Counted from the first letter of the stretch, positions 38,201 through 56,940 are shown. The stretch is DNA of 64,000 bases from Syngnathus acus (GCF_901709675.1 NC_051094.1:9046501-9110500), one strand, 5' to 3'. Numbers and translations are program-made. Notes: generated from the sequence alone by a model not told the origin.

Positions 38201-38841
38201 GCTCATCTTCACCCAGGCGGCGGCCTACATGGTGGAGGAGGCAAGGATCAAACAGAGAATTTCGTATACTGCTCTCAAAGGTCAACATTGACGTCAGCTA
38301 CACACCAACCATTACGATTTTATGTTCAACTCGAAGTTTATGGACGATGCATCTCTCGTTGTAGGGATTTCCGTCAGTAATTTGACTGACAGCATCATTG
38401 TGTTACACGTAACATGTGAGGACCCCAAACAAAAGGTACGGAGATCGATTTTATATTAAATGCTACTATTACAAATATAACATGTTAAAATCAGGTCAAC
38501 ATGGTCCAACTTCTTCTAACGAGATAAATGAGTCACATTGTTTCAGGGAGATCTTGTACTGCAGTGCAACCACTTGTTTGAGCTGGTGACCAAACTCAGC
38601 ATCATTGCTAACAAGCAAAATGCAGTCAGGGTGAGCCAAGGCAGGTAAGTCACCAAATGGTAAAATTGAAGGGATTGGATATTGATAGCGTAGGTGTTAT
38701 GCTGATCGAAATGTTTTCAGCATCAAGATAGAGTTTCAGCCTGGAAAAGAGAGCGTGATAGAATTCAGCATCGGCCCGGAGCCGAACGTGTACAAGGCCA
38801 AGAATGGACACCTCATGGTGGTGCGTTCTAGATTGTCATGA
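32267..38841 (+). CDS. myo1h: Unconventional myosin-Ih, 30 coding exons, 1024 aa
   Basis: Single-headed class I myosin linking actin to membranes. Exons: 32267-32395, 32461-32576, 32654-32852, 32937-33017, 33301-33480, 33559-33657, 33729-33845, 33917-33988, 34069-34188, 34268-34335, 34413-34518, 34594-34674, 34743-34834, 34907-35001, 35093-35139, 35230-35310, 35405-35510, 35576-35693, 35766-35879, 36594-36670, 36752-36820, 36903-36987, 37064-37226, 37300-37383, 37443-37536, 38010-38065, 38145-38280, 38365-38435, 38547-38644, 38721-38841. The P-loop GESGAGKT is at 106-113, switch I is [10 protein letters not shown] and switch [10 protein letters not shown]. Three IQ-like segments follow the motor (exons 20-23), then a basic TH1 tail ending VVRSRLS. 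Human MYO1H is about 1032 residues. I used the first in-frame ATG (32267, MDMEGAL); the next ATG at 32273 (MEGAL) matches the human start and may be the real one. Assigned to MYO1H rather than MYO1C from its position between FOXN4 and KCTD10. Confidence 0.95.
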
Positions 38842-39416
38842 AAAATTTTGGCATCATCAATGACAATGCTTTTGAGTCAGGGGAAGTTAATAAGCAACAT
38901 TTGTCATGACAGGTTGCCACTCGGGCCAGGCCGAGGTAACACGAGGGGTAGAGGAGACACATAAGAGGCCCCTTGCATATTTCATCAGAAACCCCAAAGC
39001 TGGAGAGATATGGCCACTGGATACACGTATGACCTCAACTGTTACGCACTTTAGGATGGGCCTATGCAATGAATGATGTCATCACTTCCTCACTGATTAA
39101 ATTTACTTTCATACCATCGGATATTTTAATCGGCTACTTTTTATCAACTCACCCACCATAAAGTGCACTATATTTACAAGAAGTATTAATATTACTATTG
39201 ATAGTTGTAGTTACACTGCAGTGGTACAACAATTATAATACATATTGCAAAAATTAAAAATGTTGCATATTAAAAGCATAATTTTGGTAATATTTTTGGA
39301 TGCTTGCACTTTGGGCTGTCATCTCTAATGAATTGTGGACACTAGAAGCTTTGTATGCTTCCTAGCAATCAGAACATGCAAGATAAAAACAGAAGCAATT
39401 CATACATTTATAGAAA

Positions 39417-39422
39417 TTTATT
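39417..39422 (-). terminator. Poly(A) signal, probably KCTD10
   Basis: TTTATT on the plus strand is AATAAA on the KCTD10 strand, about 800 bp past its stop codon. Confidence 0.45.
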
Positions 39423-39802
39423 TTAGATGTATAAATATATAACATATACAATCTGTACAATAAATCTACGAGTGATTGTTACACATATTGATTTATAACT
39501 GTGCAAAACTGAACTTTCTGTGATGGACAGCGTCAATTTACCCCCTCGATAAAAAGCATGTCCATGCAAATGTGTTTCTGGCAGGGAGATCTTCAGTTAC
39601 ACTTGTTCACCCCAATCTTAGCATCTATCCATCATGAAGTCCATATTACCACCACAGGTGAGGGCTCAAGTTACCGCCATACAAAATAAGAACAGAAAAT
39701 GAATAAGGGTTCAAACTAAATAAGGTAGACTTGGAAATATTTGATCCACTTCTGTGTATTAAACAATAACATCTAATAAAAATGTCTAAGAATAAAAACA
39801 GT

Positions 39803-39814
39803 GCCATCTGGTGG
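39803..39814 (-). promoter_or_regulatory. CTCF-like core motif
   Basis: Minus strand reads CCACCAGATGGC, fitting the CTCF core CCASYAGRKGGC. It lies in the KCTD10 3' UTR. Sequence match only. Confidence 0.3.
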
Positions 39815-40224
39815 CCACTTCGTGATTAACACTTGGGTCATTCTCTGAATGATCAGTGAAGCACTCAAAGCCACATGGAAAGGAAAATATGACATGATCC
39901 ATTTGTAACTACTGACATCATAATTTTTGATCTCCTTAGGACCACTTGTGATGAACACACATACAACATACAGACGTTAGTTGAAACTTCGGTGAGCAAC
40001 CAAATATGATTATGAACTTCTGCGTGCCAGAAGACAACCGTGATACAATTGAACACACACTGCAGTCAGTTAGCCAGACCGCAGCAAAGGAGACACAATG
40101 AACACATGAACGGCGCAGCTACACACTAATACCGTCTCCTGGTAATGCATGTTAGAGAGGCGCTGTTGAGGGCAGGTCTAAGGCACGGGTGCGGTGGAAG
40201 GCCTCAGCTAAAACAGGTGGGAGG

Positions 40225-42584
40225 TCACTGGTGGTGGTGCGTTCGGTCGTTGGGTAGTTTAATGTGGATCCTACGAACTCGCTCGATTCGTTCTCGCTCG
40301 TCATCTTCGTCCAGATGATGGGATCGTCCGGCGGCGCCGCCTGTTGCCTCCAGCAGAGCGTTGTCTGGCCCCCTCCCGTCGTGGGATTCGTATAAGAGGA
40401 TATTGAGGGTCTCCTCATAGATGCGAGCTTCAGGGAACTCCACCTAGTTCACACATGCAAAGATTGAAAAAAATAGTCAACTTGCCAGTCCCTCAACAAT
40501 CATGTTAACTATGTGTAAACTCGCATGTTTTTTTATTTTAATCAACTTACCCTTTCAAATGTACATTTATGACCAAAATAGATCTCCTCACCTTTGTCTG
40601 CTTCTTCTCAGTGGCATAAACGATGGAGGTGCAGCACACTTCAGCTATCTTCCGACCCTGCCCGTAGAAGGACCAGCAGCAGATCTCATCCCCGATCACA
40701 TCTTTGATGAAGAGTACACGGCCGTTGAACCGCAACGACAGCTTGTCAAACAGCTCAATATTTTTCAGCATGTTGTCGTCAGAATTGCTGGGGGGGGGGG
40801 GGAACAGCTCATATAATATAGAACCAGTCTGAATCTGTCTGGAAGTGTCAAGAGCTTCAGTTTGGAAGACTCACCTGGTGTAGGAATATTTGTTATTGCT
40901 TCTGTTATACAGCAGTTTGACTGTAGGCTGGGAAGACGCAAAAATGTGTTTAAAACAATTGGCAAAAGGATCCTGATGAGGAACACTAATATGCTATCGA
41001 CACCTTATTTGAAGTTGCAATTAGCTTCTGCTCCTCCTTCGATGATGTCATCAGAGGCACTTTACAAAGGGGCTCATACGTTTCTTTATTCTGCAGGACA
41101 AGGGATTTAAAAATAATTGCAAAAGCATTTAATCAGCAAAATGTCCTTTCACAGTTACAGGACGTACCTGCAAAGCAGCCGTGCATTCATCTGCGAGGCC
41201 TTGGACAAGATAATACTTGGCTTCTGCAAGCAGCTCCTCGGTTTCCCGCCGACTATCCGGTAACGGCACCGCTCCATCTCTAAGGTAGTTTAGTATCGTT
41301 CCGAAATGTTTGCCGCAGCGATCAATCAGAATCCAACCTTCATAAGAAATCAAATTTACCAGGGCAATTGTAAGTTCAATTTTTCGACACTGAATGGTCG
41401 ACTTGGTAATTTATGCACTTGAAGATTTCCGAGCAACTCACCTTCACTGTCCGTGAGGACCTCCATCCTGCCACTGAACATGGCTTTAAGCATGGTGTCT
41501 TGTTTGGTCAGAGTCTGCATTGTTGTGTAGTACAGAGCCCCGCCTACATTTAACTTCACATATTTCGAGCTGGGGCTGGAACCTTTGAAGGATGTGGTCC
41601 GGGTGGTAGCTGCCGGCACTGGCGAGCTCACGGCGCTCTCTCCTGACATCTCTTCCTGGAGCACAACCAAACAGAACAATCATGCTTGTACTGCCCTCTC
41701 AATGTGTTATGCTTCCAAGCCATGAAAATTTGACAAATGACTTAATAATTACTACAACAACTAATGTTGATGATGCTCAGAACTGATGGCGTTTCCTGTC
41801 ATTACAACTCATTGTTAATGGCGACAATTAGTGACTGCGTTCAGTATGATACCAAAACATACGACAAGTGAATTACAGATGTAAATAAAACAATTATTTC
41901 AAATATCAAGGAAATATCAGGATGAGCAGCAGTGTTATTTTATCTTTTTCAAATTTCCAAATAACATGCAAATATGATACAGTTTATGTGTATTACATTT
42001 ATTAGGAGATCATTTAATTAATTACAGTAATTTGACTTTTTTGTTTTTTTTTTTGGTTCAATTTACGTCAAACCTAATCGTGGCACAGAAACATACATGT
42101 CAAACACATCATTTCTGAGTTACAGTGATCGAGCTTTTGTTTACTGTAAACTGGTAAGTACAATGATAACGTGCCCATTTCTTAATTTGATTTGGTGGCT
42201 TACTACGAGTCTATCCCTTTCATTTCCCCTTTCCACCATTTGTTCACGTTAGTCTAGTTTCGATCAAAAAATATAGCGACGAAGAAAAACTATGCGAAAT
42301 TGAAGATTGCAACACAAATTGCGTCCATCGTTTTTTAATGAGCAGAACAAGCGCTTTGTGTTGGTCACCCCCTTTCCAACAACTGAATAATGAAGTAATT
42401 TGATTTAGAAAGGCAAGCCGAACACGCTAGCTCCTGGCTATTTGAATGCTATTTATGTACTCAAGCAAGTGGGGAGAAATCCATATTGACAATCAAAATT
42501 GATATCGCGCTCTCTACATTAACTTAGTGGTGGCGTTGTGAGAAGATCTCAAATGAAAGTAATACAAAATATCATATTTACCAT
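40225..42584 (-). CDS. kctd10: BTB/POZ domain protein KCTD10, 7 coding exons, 313 aa
   Basis: Substrate adaptor for Cullin-3 ubiquitin ligase (KCTD13/TNFAIP1 family), linked to RhoA/RhoB turnover and heart development. Coding exons in transcript order: 42584-42582, 41655-41442, 41337-41168, 41090-41004, 40927-40875, 40787-40592, 40443-40225. The T1-type BTB domain starts at [18 protein letters not shown] and runs to about residue 130. The C-terminal exon begins [20 protein letters not shown] and ends in a His-rich tail before TGA. The length equals the human protein, 313 aa. Exon 1 contributes only the ATG, directly followed by the donor GTAAAT; exon 2 continues EEMSGES, giving the human-like MEEMSGES. 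If exon 1 were skipped, translation could begin at MSGES, three residues later. The exon 40927-40875 needs the acceptor at 40928-40929 (PTVKLLYN) and not the AG at 40921-40922. Confidence 0.96.
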
Positions 42585-43417
42585 AGAAGCCACGGCCGAC
42601 TTGGTAAATGTAACTTGCTAACCTACGTCAGCGTCATCAACTTCCTTCCGGTTCATGGCTGCGCAGTTGAAAATGACGTCAACTTTCCATTTTACTCCTT
42701 AAAGGCACAGTTACGTTATTTTGACTTGGTTAAACCATTTCGATTTATAAACAGAACACGTGTACAAATCGTACAGGATTGTCCTTAAGCCTATAATACT
42801 TCAATAAATATTATTATTCACGGGCACATACACCGAGTTGGAGTTCTCATATGATCATGGTGAACTGTTTTGCTTTTAGATAAATATCACTGCTAAATTC
42901 TGGTAGATGAATGCAACACGGACACAATTCAATGCGACACCGTGCATTAATGGTTTCGGGTCGTGCGGGGCTCGCCTCTCATTGTTTACATGTTCAAGTG
43001 ATATGTATCTCCTGTTTTTGAGACTGTCGTCGTTCACGGATTAGCCGTCATCTTGAAATTATGATAACTATCAACAAAACAATGTGAGAAGCTAAACTAG
43101 AAGACAATATTTATGCAGACTCTCAAACTAGCCGCGGATGCTAACTATTTCAGCTACTTTATCAGTGTGTAGCGCGTTTATCCAGAGATGACGAGTTAGT
43201 CCACATCGTTAATCAGCTTTTGCTGCTGTTCGGACCCCGAAGACAACATAATCATTATGGAGGTGTAGCACCAGGTGAGCTTTCTTGGCACGCAAATGAT
43301 CTCATCACGAAAATTATGCAGTGCATGTAAATGTTGTGAATCGACATCAATAGCTATACAGTCTGCAAAATGGCACAAAATGTAAGCGATTGAATGCCCT
43401 CTTCCTTAGAGTGCAGA
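42585..43417. promoter_or_regulatory. Divergent KCTD10/UBE3B promoter region and UBE3B 5' UTR
   Basis: An 833-bp region separates the two divergent start codons. About 90 bp upstream of the KCTD10 ATG lies a perfect CRE, TGACGTCA (42674-42681), with an ETS-type CTTCCGG at 42645-42651. A UBE3B noncoding exon probably ends at 43274 (GCACCAG|GTGAGC), since the first coding exon has an acceptor at 43408-43409. The pair is also head-to-head in human. Confidence 0.6.
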
Positions 43418-50279
<6,862 letters not shown>

Positions 50280-52783
50280 CGCACAAGTGTTGCGAAAGGA
50301 CAAATGTGCACAGGATGAGGCTGCCGGAACCAAGCAAAACAGTTTAGCTACGTGGTCGCCTGTCACGTCTGAGGAAATCTCCCACAAAAGTAGAGGAGTC
50401 GTGAAGGGCAACAAACTTGCAGGATTACTATTTAACTCCCTTCCAGCAACAGGGGGATGCTGATTTTGCAGCACAATCTAATTCTGCATTTCCCCTTGCC
50501 ATACAAATCTCAAAATCTAAGGTCGTATATCGTACTTAACTCCATCAAATCATTTTTAGAGTTACTTGATCTCAGTTTCTCAGGCTTAACATGATATTTT
50601 TTAGCTTGAACACTCTCACCATTTGAGACCTGGAAAGCAATACAGATGCAATGCAAGGCATTCGATGCGTGAAAACAACGTGATGCATCGGTAATACACT
50701 TACAATTTTGAACTTTGGTATCCAAGCATCTTTGAGAGGGTATCAAATGAGCTCTAATGAGTTTTTGCCTTGATAAATGCAATTTGTCTTCAGCCTCCAC
50801 AACGGAGGGCTTCCCCGTCCTGTGTTGATCTCATTTAACTTCCTTTCTCTTAAAGGCACAGGCAATCTTTTTTTTTTTTAAATACAGAAGTGATGTCTGC
50901 TTTTGCAACTTTTACCCATGAAAAAAAAGGCCCGGAAATGTCTTGTCACGTCTCAAATGAACTGCGGTTTTGTATTTCATGCTCGAAAACCGTAACGTTG
51001 CTCACTACACCTTTTAAATAACTGAGTGCCTCATGTATCGCCATCTTTCCCTCGCTATCAACTTGACCTATTTACCGATTACAAGTGAAACCAATAATGT
51101 TGTATGTTGGAAACAAGCCATAGAAACAAGGACTGGGCCTATTCTCTGAAACCCAACCACTGTAATCCCACTATAACGACGACAACATAGTCTTGAGGCT
51201 TTGACGATGCTCTCCATGGACTTTCTAAGCCATCTTGCGAAGAATTATCGGTTCTAACAAGCCTCTCAACGTGATGTCATGGACTGGATCATCGGCCTAA
51301 GTGGCTTGATGTTCCTCTGGGTGGTAATGTCATGGAAGTTGTTCTGCTGTTGGGTAATATTTAGGGCTAAGGGTCATTTTAGTCAAGGACTTAACAGAAA
51401 TAGAAATGCGGCTTTCAAAGGAAGGTCCTAAAAGTAAGCATAACATCTCAACCAAATCTGTGATTATGCAAAAAGAAAAAACATTGTCATTACCTACTAC
51501 CATACAGGTGAACTTTTAATAACCAGCAGCTTGAGTGAAAATAACACAGTTTGGATTTAAAGGTAAAATATTCTTTACCTAAGTAGACTTGGTTCACAAG
51601 AGTTAATTTCTGTGACACAAAATTAGATTTACCCCAATTTGCAGTGGGTATAATAAATATGCCCAGACGTGTTCAAATGCCAGGTTTTGGAGATTAATAA
51701 TTTAAAAAAATTCTTTCACCATAAGGTAACCTATAACCTGTACAATTTAATTAAAGGGTGGCTTGGAAATTGTATAAATTAAATAGTGTCAGGCTTGTGC
51801 TGACCCCGCATGAGTATAAGCGTTATTGGTTAATTCTGAACATAGCCACATCCTAATTCTAAGAGGGTGTGCCTGTACACGCTTGTGCAACCACAATATC
51901 TCAACTGTTTAATTTGACTTGAAATCTAAAAATAGATAATTCAGTAATGTAAACGTTTTGAAATTATTATATACTTTTTCTTTTTAAATCACACAAACCT
52001 GGCATTTGAACGTTGTATGTAGACTTACTGTACCTAGTTCTAATAATTTGACTAGGTTCCTAAAGGGGATGTTCTCAAAAACATTACCTTTGAGATACCA
52101 CCCCAGTGACCAACCAATATACCCAAAAGATACGATTGCCTTTTTTTTTTTGTGAGTAATAGAATAATGGCTTTATGTTTTTTTGTCAACCTGTTCTATG
52201 CAATTGAATCTAATGTAAGTCAATAACCTCAGAAAATGATTGTTTTTATTAATGTTTCGAAGTCCTAAAATATTTTTCTTTCATATTTATGTAAATGTAT
52301 TATTATTCAGTATTTTATCTGATTAAATTCGGTGGCATCTGTTAGTGACTCAGTTACCAAATATAATTCCTTTCCCTACCTTACAAAATATTATTGTGTA
52401 GAGCTGGTTGACAAAAAATGTCGTGTTCCTTTCAAAGTGGACTTGCATTTCCTAATTTTAACCAGGCATGCAAAATTAAATACAGAAGCGCAGTTTGTTT
52501 TCACAAGAGACTAAAAAAATGATGTCAACAAAAAAAAAACCCCACATCTAACCCACTTTAAATGCAAATACACGCCCAGAGACATTGTTCCCCCTTCATG
52601 TGAGAGTCAAATTGTCTTAAAAGTGTCTTTTGAGATGACTGCACTATGGAATGTGTACAAAGAGCGAATCTTGTGTAAAATTTGTCCATGTATGTAAGAT
52701 ATGTTTTCTTGTTAAATCATGCACCGGTATTATATAAACTATTTGCTCCAAAGGTCACCAGGTATTTTTGACCCCTATCAATT
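50280..52783. other. UBE3B 3' UTR and intergenic sequence
   Basis: 2.5 kb of AT-rich sequence without recognisable exons. The UBE3B 3' UTR probably ends after an AATAAA at 51652-51657; how far it extends cannot be decided from sequence. The promoter of the downstream ALDH3-like gene should lie near its right end. Confidence 0.5.
51652..51657 (+). terminator. Poly(A) signal, possibly UBE3B
   Basis: AATAAA about 1.4 kb past the UBE3B stop codon. Other weaker signals exist in the region. Confidence 0.35.
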
Positions 52784-55700
52784 ATGTCGGATTGCAAGCA
52801 GCTGCTGTGTGAGAGAGCAACACCCCATGCAAACACAAAAAAAATAAAAACAGGCCGCAGTCCGATTGGGAAAGACGCCCAAGAAGCACATTGGGAACAT
52901 TTCTTGAATAATGTGGATTACGCTGTGAATGTACAGAACCTCCTCCAGTCCTATCATGGCCCACACAGCTTAGAACGGCAAAAGCATGAACAACCTGCCG
53001 AGTCCTTCACCTGCCAACTGGTTCAAATCTCTACGAAGGTGAGTTAAAGGTTTTATTGCTCAGTAGTGAGTGAGTGAGATGCATGTGATGTCAACTGTGG
53101 CTGAGCTTTTCTTGGTAGAGCGCATCACCTGACTAGCTGGAGGGCTTTAGGATTTTCATGCCTCCCTGCTAGTAGGGATTTTGCTTCTCAATCTCACCAG
53201 TTACAATGAGGAAGTCTAGTACGGGAGATCTTAGTAGAGTAGACATGAGTGCAAAAGGAAAGGCTTGCTCTGCATGCCAAAGGAATGGCCGTTTAACGTG
53301 CAGAAGGTAGAGTTGGATCACTTTGGTCTGAAGGTTGACTCTGATGTTGAGGTAATAATTGGCTTTTGGATGTTGAAGGACCAGATTAGGCGAGCCGTGC
53401 TTGAAGACGTACCCTCTGCAGTGCGAAGATCTGCTGAAGAGAGCCCGGGTGTCCTTCCAAGCCAAGCGTAGCATCAAGGAGAACTTCAGGCTGGCCCAGT
53501 TAGAAGCTGTGTTGCGAATGCTGGAGGAACACGAGTGTGACTTTGTGGACGCTCTTGGAAGGGATCTTCACAAGGTGAGTGGATGGATTTTTTGGGGTTT
53601 TTTTTTTAAAGCGAAAACTGACTTTTAAAGTTTGAAATCTCCCATCTTGAACCAGCCACGATTTGAGACGATTGTGTCAGAGTTGATTCCAATAAAAAGT
53701 GAGGCTCTTCATGCCATTGACAACCTCAGGAAGTGGATGCAGCCACAGCATGTGGAAAAAAACCTGGTGAGACTGTTTTGTTATTATGAAAAACATTTTG
53801 GGATTACAAATGAATTACATGACATTTTAGTGGGGAACATTCCATCGGATTGCTACATTCTTTCGTCAAAGAAGATTAATATGCACGTTGCCTTGCGCTG
53901 TTGAAGGCTTAAACTGTTTTCCTCTTAGTCCACATGTGAACTCAACAGGACAATTTTATAAGATAAATGTTCGTTTTTAACATTATTTATGCCCACTTCA
54001 ACCTCTGAAAATATTAAAATGAATCCCTGTAAATTTTTGGATTTTATGGGAAGTGTGTTTCTGTTCATAGAAAAGCTTAATATCACTTCATGTGAGAAAA
54101 CTGATCAATATTTAATTCATATGATAAATATATATAATTTATGTGAACATACTTAGGCCGACTTAAATGTTTGCAAATATTGTAAGGATTGCTCGAGTAT
54201 TTTGGATTTCATGGTCACTAACATGGACATAGTTAACAATTTCAGATGTAGGCCCAAGTACAAATTTCCATATTAATTTTGGTGACGAGGAATCGCAGTT
54301 TTCTGCCGTTAAGTTTTCCTTTATAGTGAGCATCTATGGAAAAGAAATCCCAAATTATCATTGTTTTTAATATAAAAGTTAAAAGGCCATTGAGAGCAGT
54401 TTTTTGTAATTAGGCGACTCTAAGTTTCTTTAGCCTTTAAGATGTCCCAACTGATGGACTGATGACCTCGTAAGTTCCAGTTTTAATGACCATCTTTCGA
54501 CGTGTCTGCTTGGCTCAGTCCACCAGTCTGGATGAGTGTCTTGTGGTAAACGAGCCCCTGGGGGTTGTGTTTATCATGGGGACCTGGTGCAGTCCAGTCC
54601 AAATGTGCCTGGTGCCACTGGTGGGATCCATTGCGGCAGGTACCCCCACGCTCTACACATTTCAGTCTGTTTTATTTTACAAACACGCATGATTTGATTT
54701 ATTTTGTTCAGGCAACTGTGCTATCATCAGTCCTTCGGTGTGCACGGCTCACACAGCAGCGCTTCTCCATCGTCTCATCCCCTCCTACTTGGACAATGTG
54801 AGTGCTGTTTTAGTGTCATATTTATTGTTGTTAACTTAAATTGTTATTTTTTTGTGTACAACAGTTTGTTTCAGCTCTTTTTTAGTTTGCCATAAATAAA
54901 ATGGTGTTTATCACATGCATGCAGGAACATTTAAAAATCACTCTGTCATAGTTCTGTCTGGAACAGCATTTAAATCTTTTTCATGTTAACTAATGTGCTT
55001 GTAATTTGTAGCGTGTGACTGCATCACACCATATTTCATATCAATGATCTACAATTCTTGTTTTTCTCAAGGAATGCTTCCATGTAATTCTTGTAGGCAC
55101 CAATGACTTGGCCGACATTGTGGAACTTAAATTTGATCATATCTTTTTTTCTGGTAAGACAATTGCAGTGATGCAATACAACCCATCTTGAAATAATCAA
55201 TGGCATACAGTATTTAATCAATGTACGTTAAAATCCAGGAACCAGAGAGGAAGGAATTCGAATTTCTCAAGCTGCAGCACAGTGTTTGACACCTGTCACC
55301 CTCGTTCTGGGTGGGAAGAACCCATGTTACGTAGACCAACATTGCGATGTTACCATCGCAGCCCAGCGCATTGCCTGGGCCCGATTTCACAATTCCGGGC
55401 AGAGCTTGGTGGCCCCCGACTACATTCTGTGCCATTCGGAGGTAAAAAACCGTCTGGTCCAGGCACTCAAGTGCTGCCTGATGCGGTTCTATGGTCCTGA
55501 TGCCAGAGAATCCAGCAGCTTCTGCCGCATGGTCAATCTGGACATCTTTAACCGTACGAAAGACTTGTTATGGAGATCTGGCAAGGTTGCTTTGGGTGGA
55601 CAGGTGACCGAGGCAGAGAAGTACATTGGTGAGAGCCCACACAAAACTGGATCCTGTCAATTTTTTTTTTGACTTAACTGTTTCTGCTCTGTCTAAAGCC

Positions 55701-56648
55701 CCAACAATTTTGATTGAAGTGGATGAGTCAGACCCTATTATGCAGCAAGACGTTTTTGGCCCGGTTCTTCCAATTCTCTCTGTGAACAATGTGGATGAAA
55801 CGATTGCCTTCATCAACAAACGAGAGAAACCCCTCTGTGTGTATGTGTATTCCAACAACAGCAAGGTATGAGGCAAAACTAGAGAATAGAAACGCTAAAC
55901 ACTGTTTAAATTAGTTTGTGGTCCTCCAACCTTTTTTTTTTTTTTAAATTTAGCCAAGCACACTGATCTGTGCAAAAAAATAAAAGTCATAGACGGACAA
56001 TGCCTTGAAGTAAATTTAGAGTGCAATGACTTCATCTTTCCATTTATTAAACACCTTTGGAGAAAAAAAAATCATGTTCATCAGATTTAATATTTATAAT
56101 TTTTATGATTTACAGGATTTGATATTTTCAGAAAAAAAACATTGCAATTGTTGTCCCGTTTTAAGACTAGCAGTTCAACTTAACTTTGTGTGAATCAAAT
56201 TCAACCATACAAGTTCAGTGACCTTTGACCTGAGCTTGCACCATCATTCTCAACTGGCTGTATTACCCCACCTCACGCAGGTGATCACAAGAGTCATGAC
56301 TGAAACTTCTAGTGGAAGCTTTTGTTCCAACGACAGCATCCTGCAGAGTCTGATGGTTACCATTCCTTTCGGTGGAGTTGGTGAGTTTGGATGCGTTATT
56401 AAACAATCGGACGATATATCAAATGCGACTTTTCTGTTTATGGGACAGGTGCCAGTGGATTTGGTTCCTTCCATGGCCGCTACAGCTTTGATACATTCTC
56501 TCATAGGAAGTCATGTCTGCTAAGAAGCACACGCTTGGAATGTGTCACTTCTCTGCGTTATCCACCCTACGATGACCGCAATTTGTCCCTCATAGCGTGG
56601 GGGAGCAGTCTCTCCTGGAAGAGCCAGGGCTGGTGCCAAATCTTGTGA
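52784..56648 (+). CDS. Class 3 aldehyde dehydrogenase-like protein, catalytic residues lost, C-terminal CaaX motif
   Basis: Exons: 52784-53038, 53422-53574, 53656-53766, 54519-54639, 54712-54797, 55072-55153, 55239-55628, 55699-55865, 56281-56380, 56449-56648; frame open throughout, 554 codons plus stop. From exon 2 on, 469 residues align with ALDH3A/3B over the full length (RDLHK, PLVGSIAAGN, LGGKNPCYVDQHCD, VAPDYILC, VFGPVLPI, PFGGVGASGFGSFHGRYSFD). Active-site positions differ from working ALDH3 enzymes: the oxyanion Asn of WNYP is Cys197 (WCSP), the general-base Glu of TLELGGK is Val292 (TLVLGGK), the nucleophile Cys of GQTC is Leu326 (GQSL), and the cofactor-site Lys of KPSE is Ser220 (SPSV). 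Spacings of 95, 34 and 23 residues match ALDH3A1, so these are true substitutions. The last four residues, CQIL, form a CaaX box; ALDH3B proteins are known to be lipidated at the C-terminus. Exon 1 (85 residues, no similarity seen) is supported only by its open frame, GTGAGT donor and matching phase. It could be the orthologue of zebrafish aldh3d1, but I cannot test that. Confidence 0.88.
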
Positions 56649-56898
56649 TTTGTGTGGAAGGGTCAAACTGGAACCACATTTCTATTTAAACCTCAATATC
56701 ATTAATTTAAGCACAAAATCCAGCGAGAAAAAATGATAAATTGATTAAAGTTGACGTGCATTAACTGAATACTTGCAGAAGATTAATTCCAATACTTAAA
56801 TGATGAAAGTGGTTGTCAATTTTGAAAAGTTGTGTATTCTCACTGAATGTATATAAAGATTCATCAAAATCAAAGGTTTGATTTCATGTATAATTAAA

Positions 56899-56904
56899 AA
56901 TAAA
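56899..56904 (+). terminator. Poly(A) signal, probably the ALDH3-like gene
   Basis: AATAAA 251 bp past the stop codon of the ALDH3-like gene and 37 bp before the MMAB stop codon coming from the other strand. The 292-bp gap 56649-56940 holds nothing else. Confidence 0.5.
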
Positions 56905-56940
56905 TTGCACATGAATATATGCCTAAATATCCATGAAGCA

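Larger units (their letters stand above)
38842..40224. other. MYO1H and KCTD10 3' UTRs (convergent)
   Basis: No coding exon seen. MYO1H 3' UTR at the left (weak ATTAAA at 39096-39101), KCTD10 3' UTR at the right. Both genes end here tail-to-tail. Confidence 0.55.

Noticed and set aside
40875-40920. KCTD10 exon using the CTACAG acceptor at 40921-40922
   Set aside because: It leaves the junction with the previous exon out of frame; the acceptor 7 bp upstream gives PTVKLLYN in frame.
53169-53477. 102-codon minus-strand frame over the ALDH3-like exon 2
   Set aside because: Shadow of the coding exon 53422-53574 and the intron before it on the other strand.
53422-56648. Calling the ALDH3-like gene a pseudogene
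   Set aside because: Nine exons have intact splice sites and frame with no stop, and the structural motifs and C-terminal CaaX box are retained. Loss is confined to active-site positions, so pseudoenzyme fits better.
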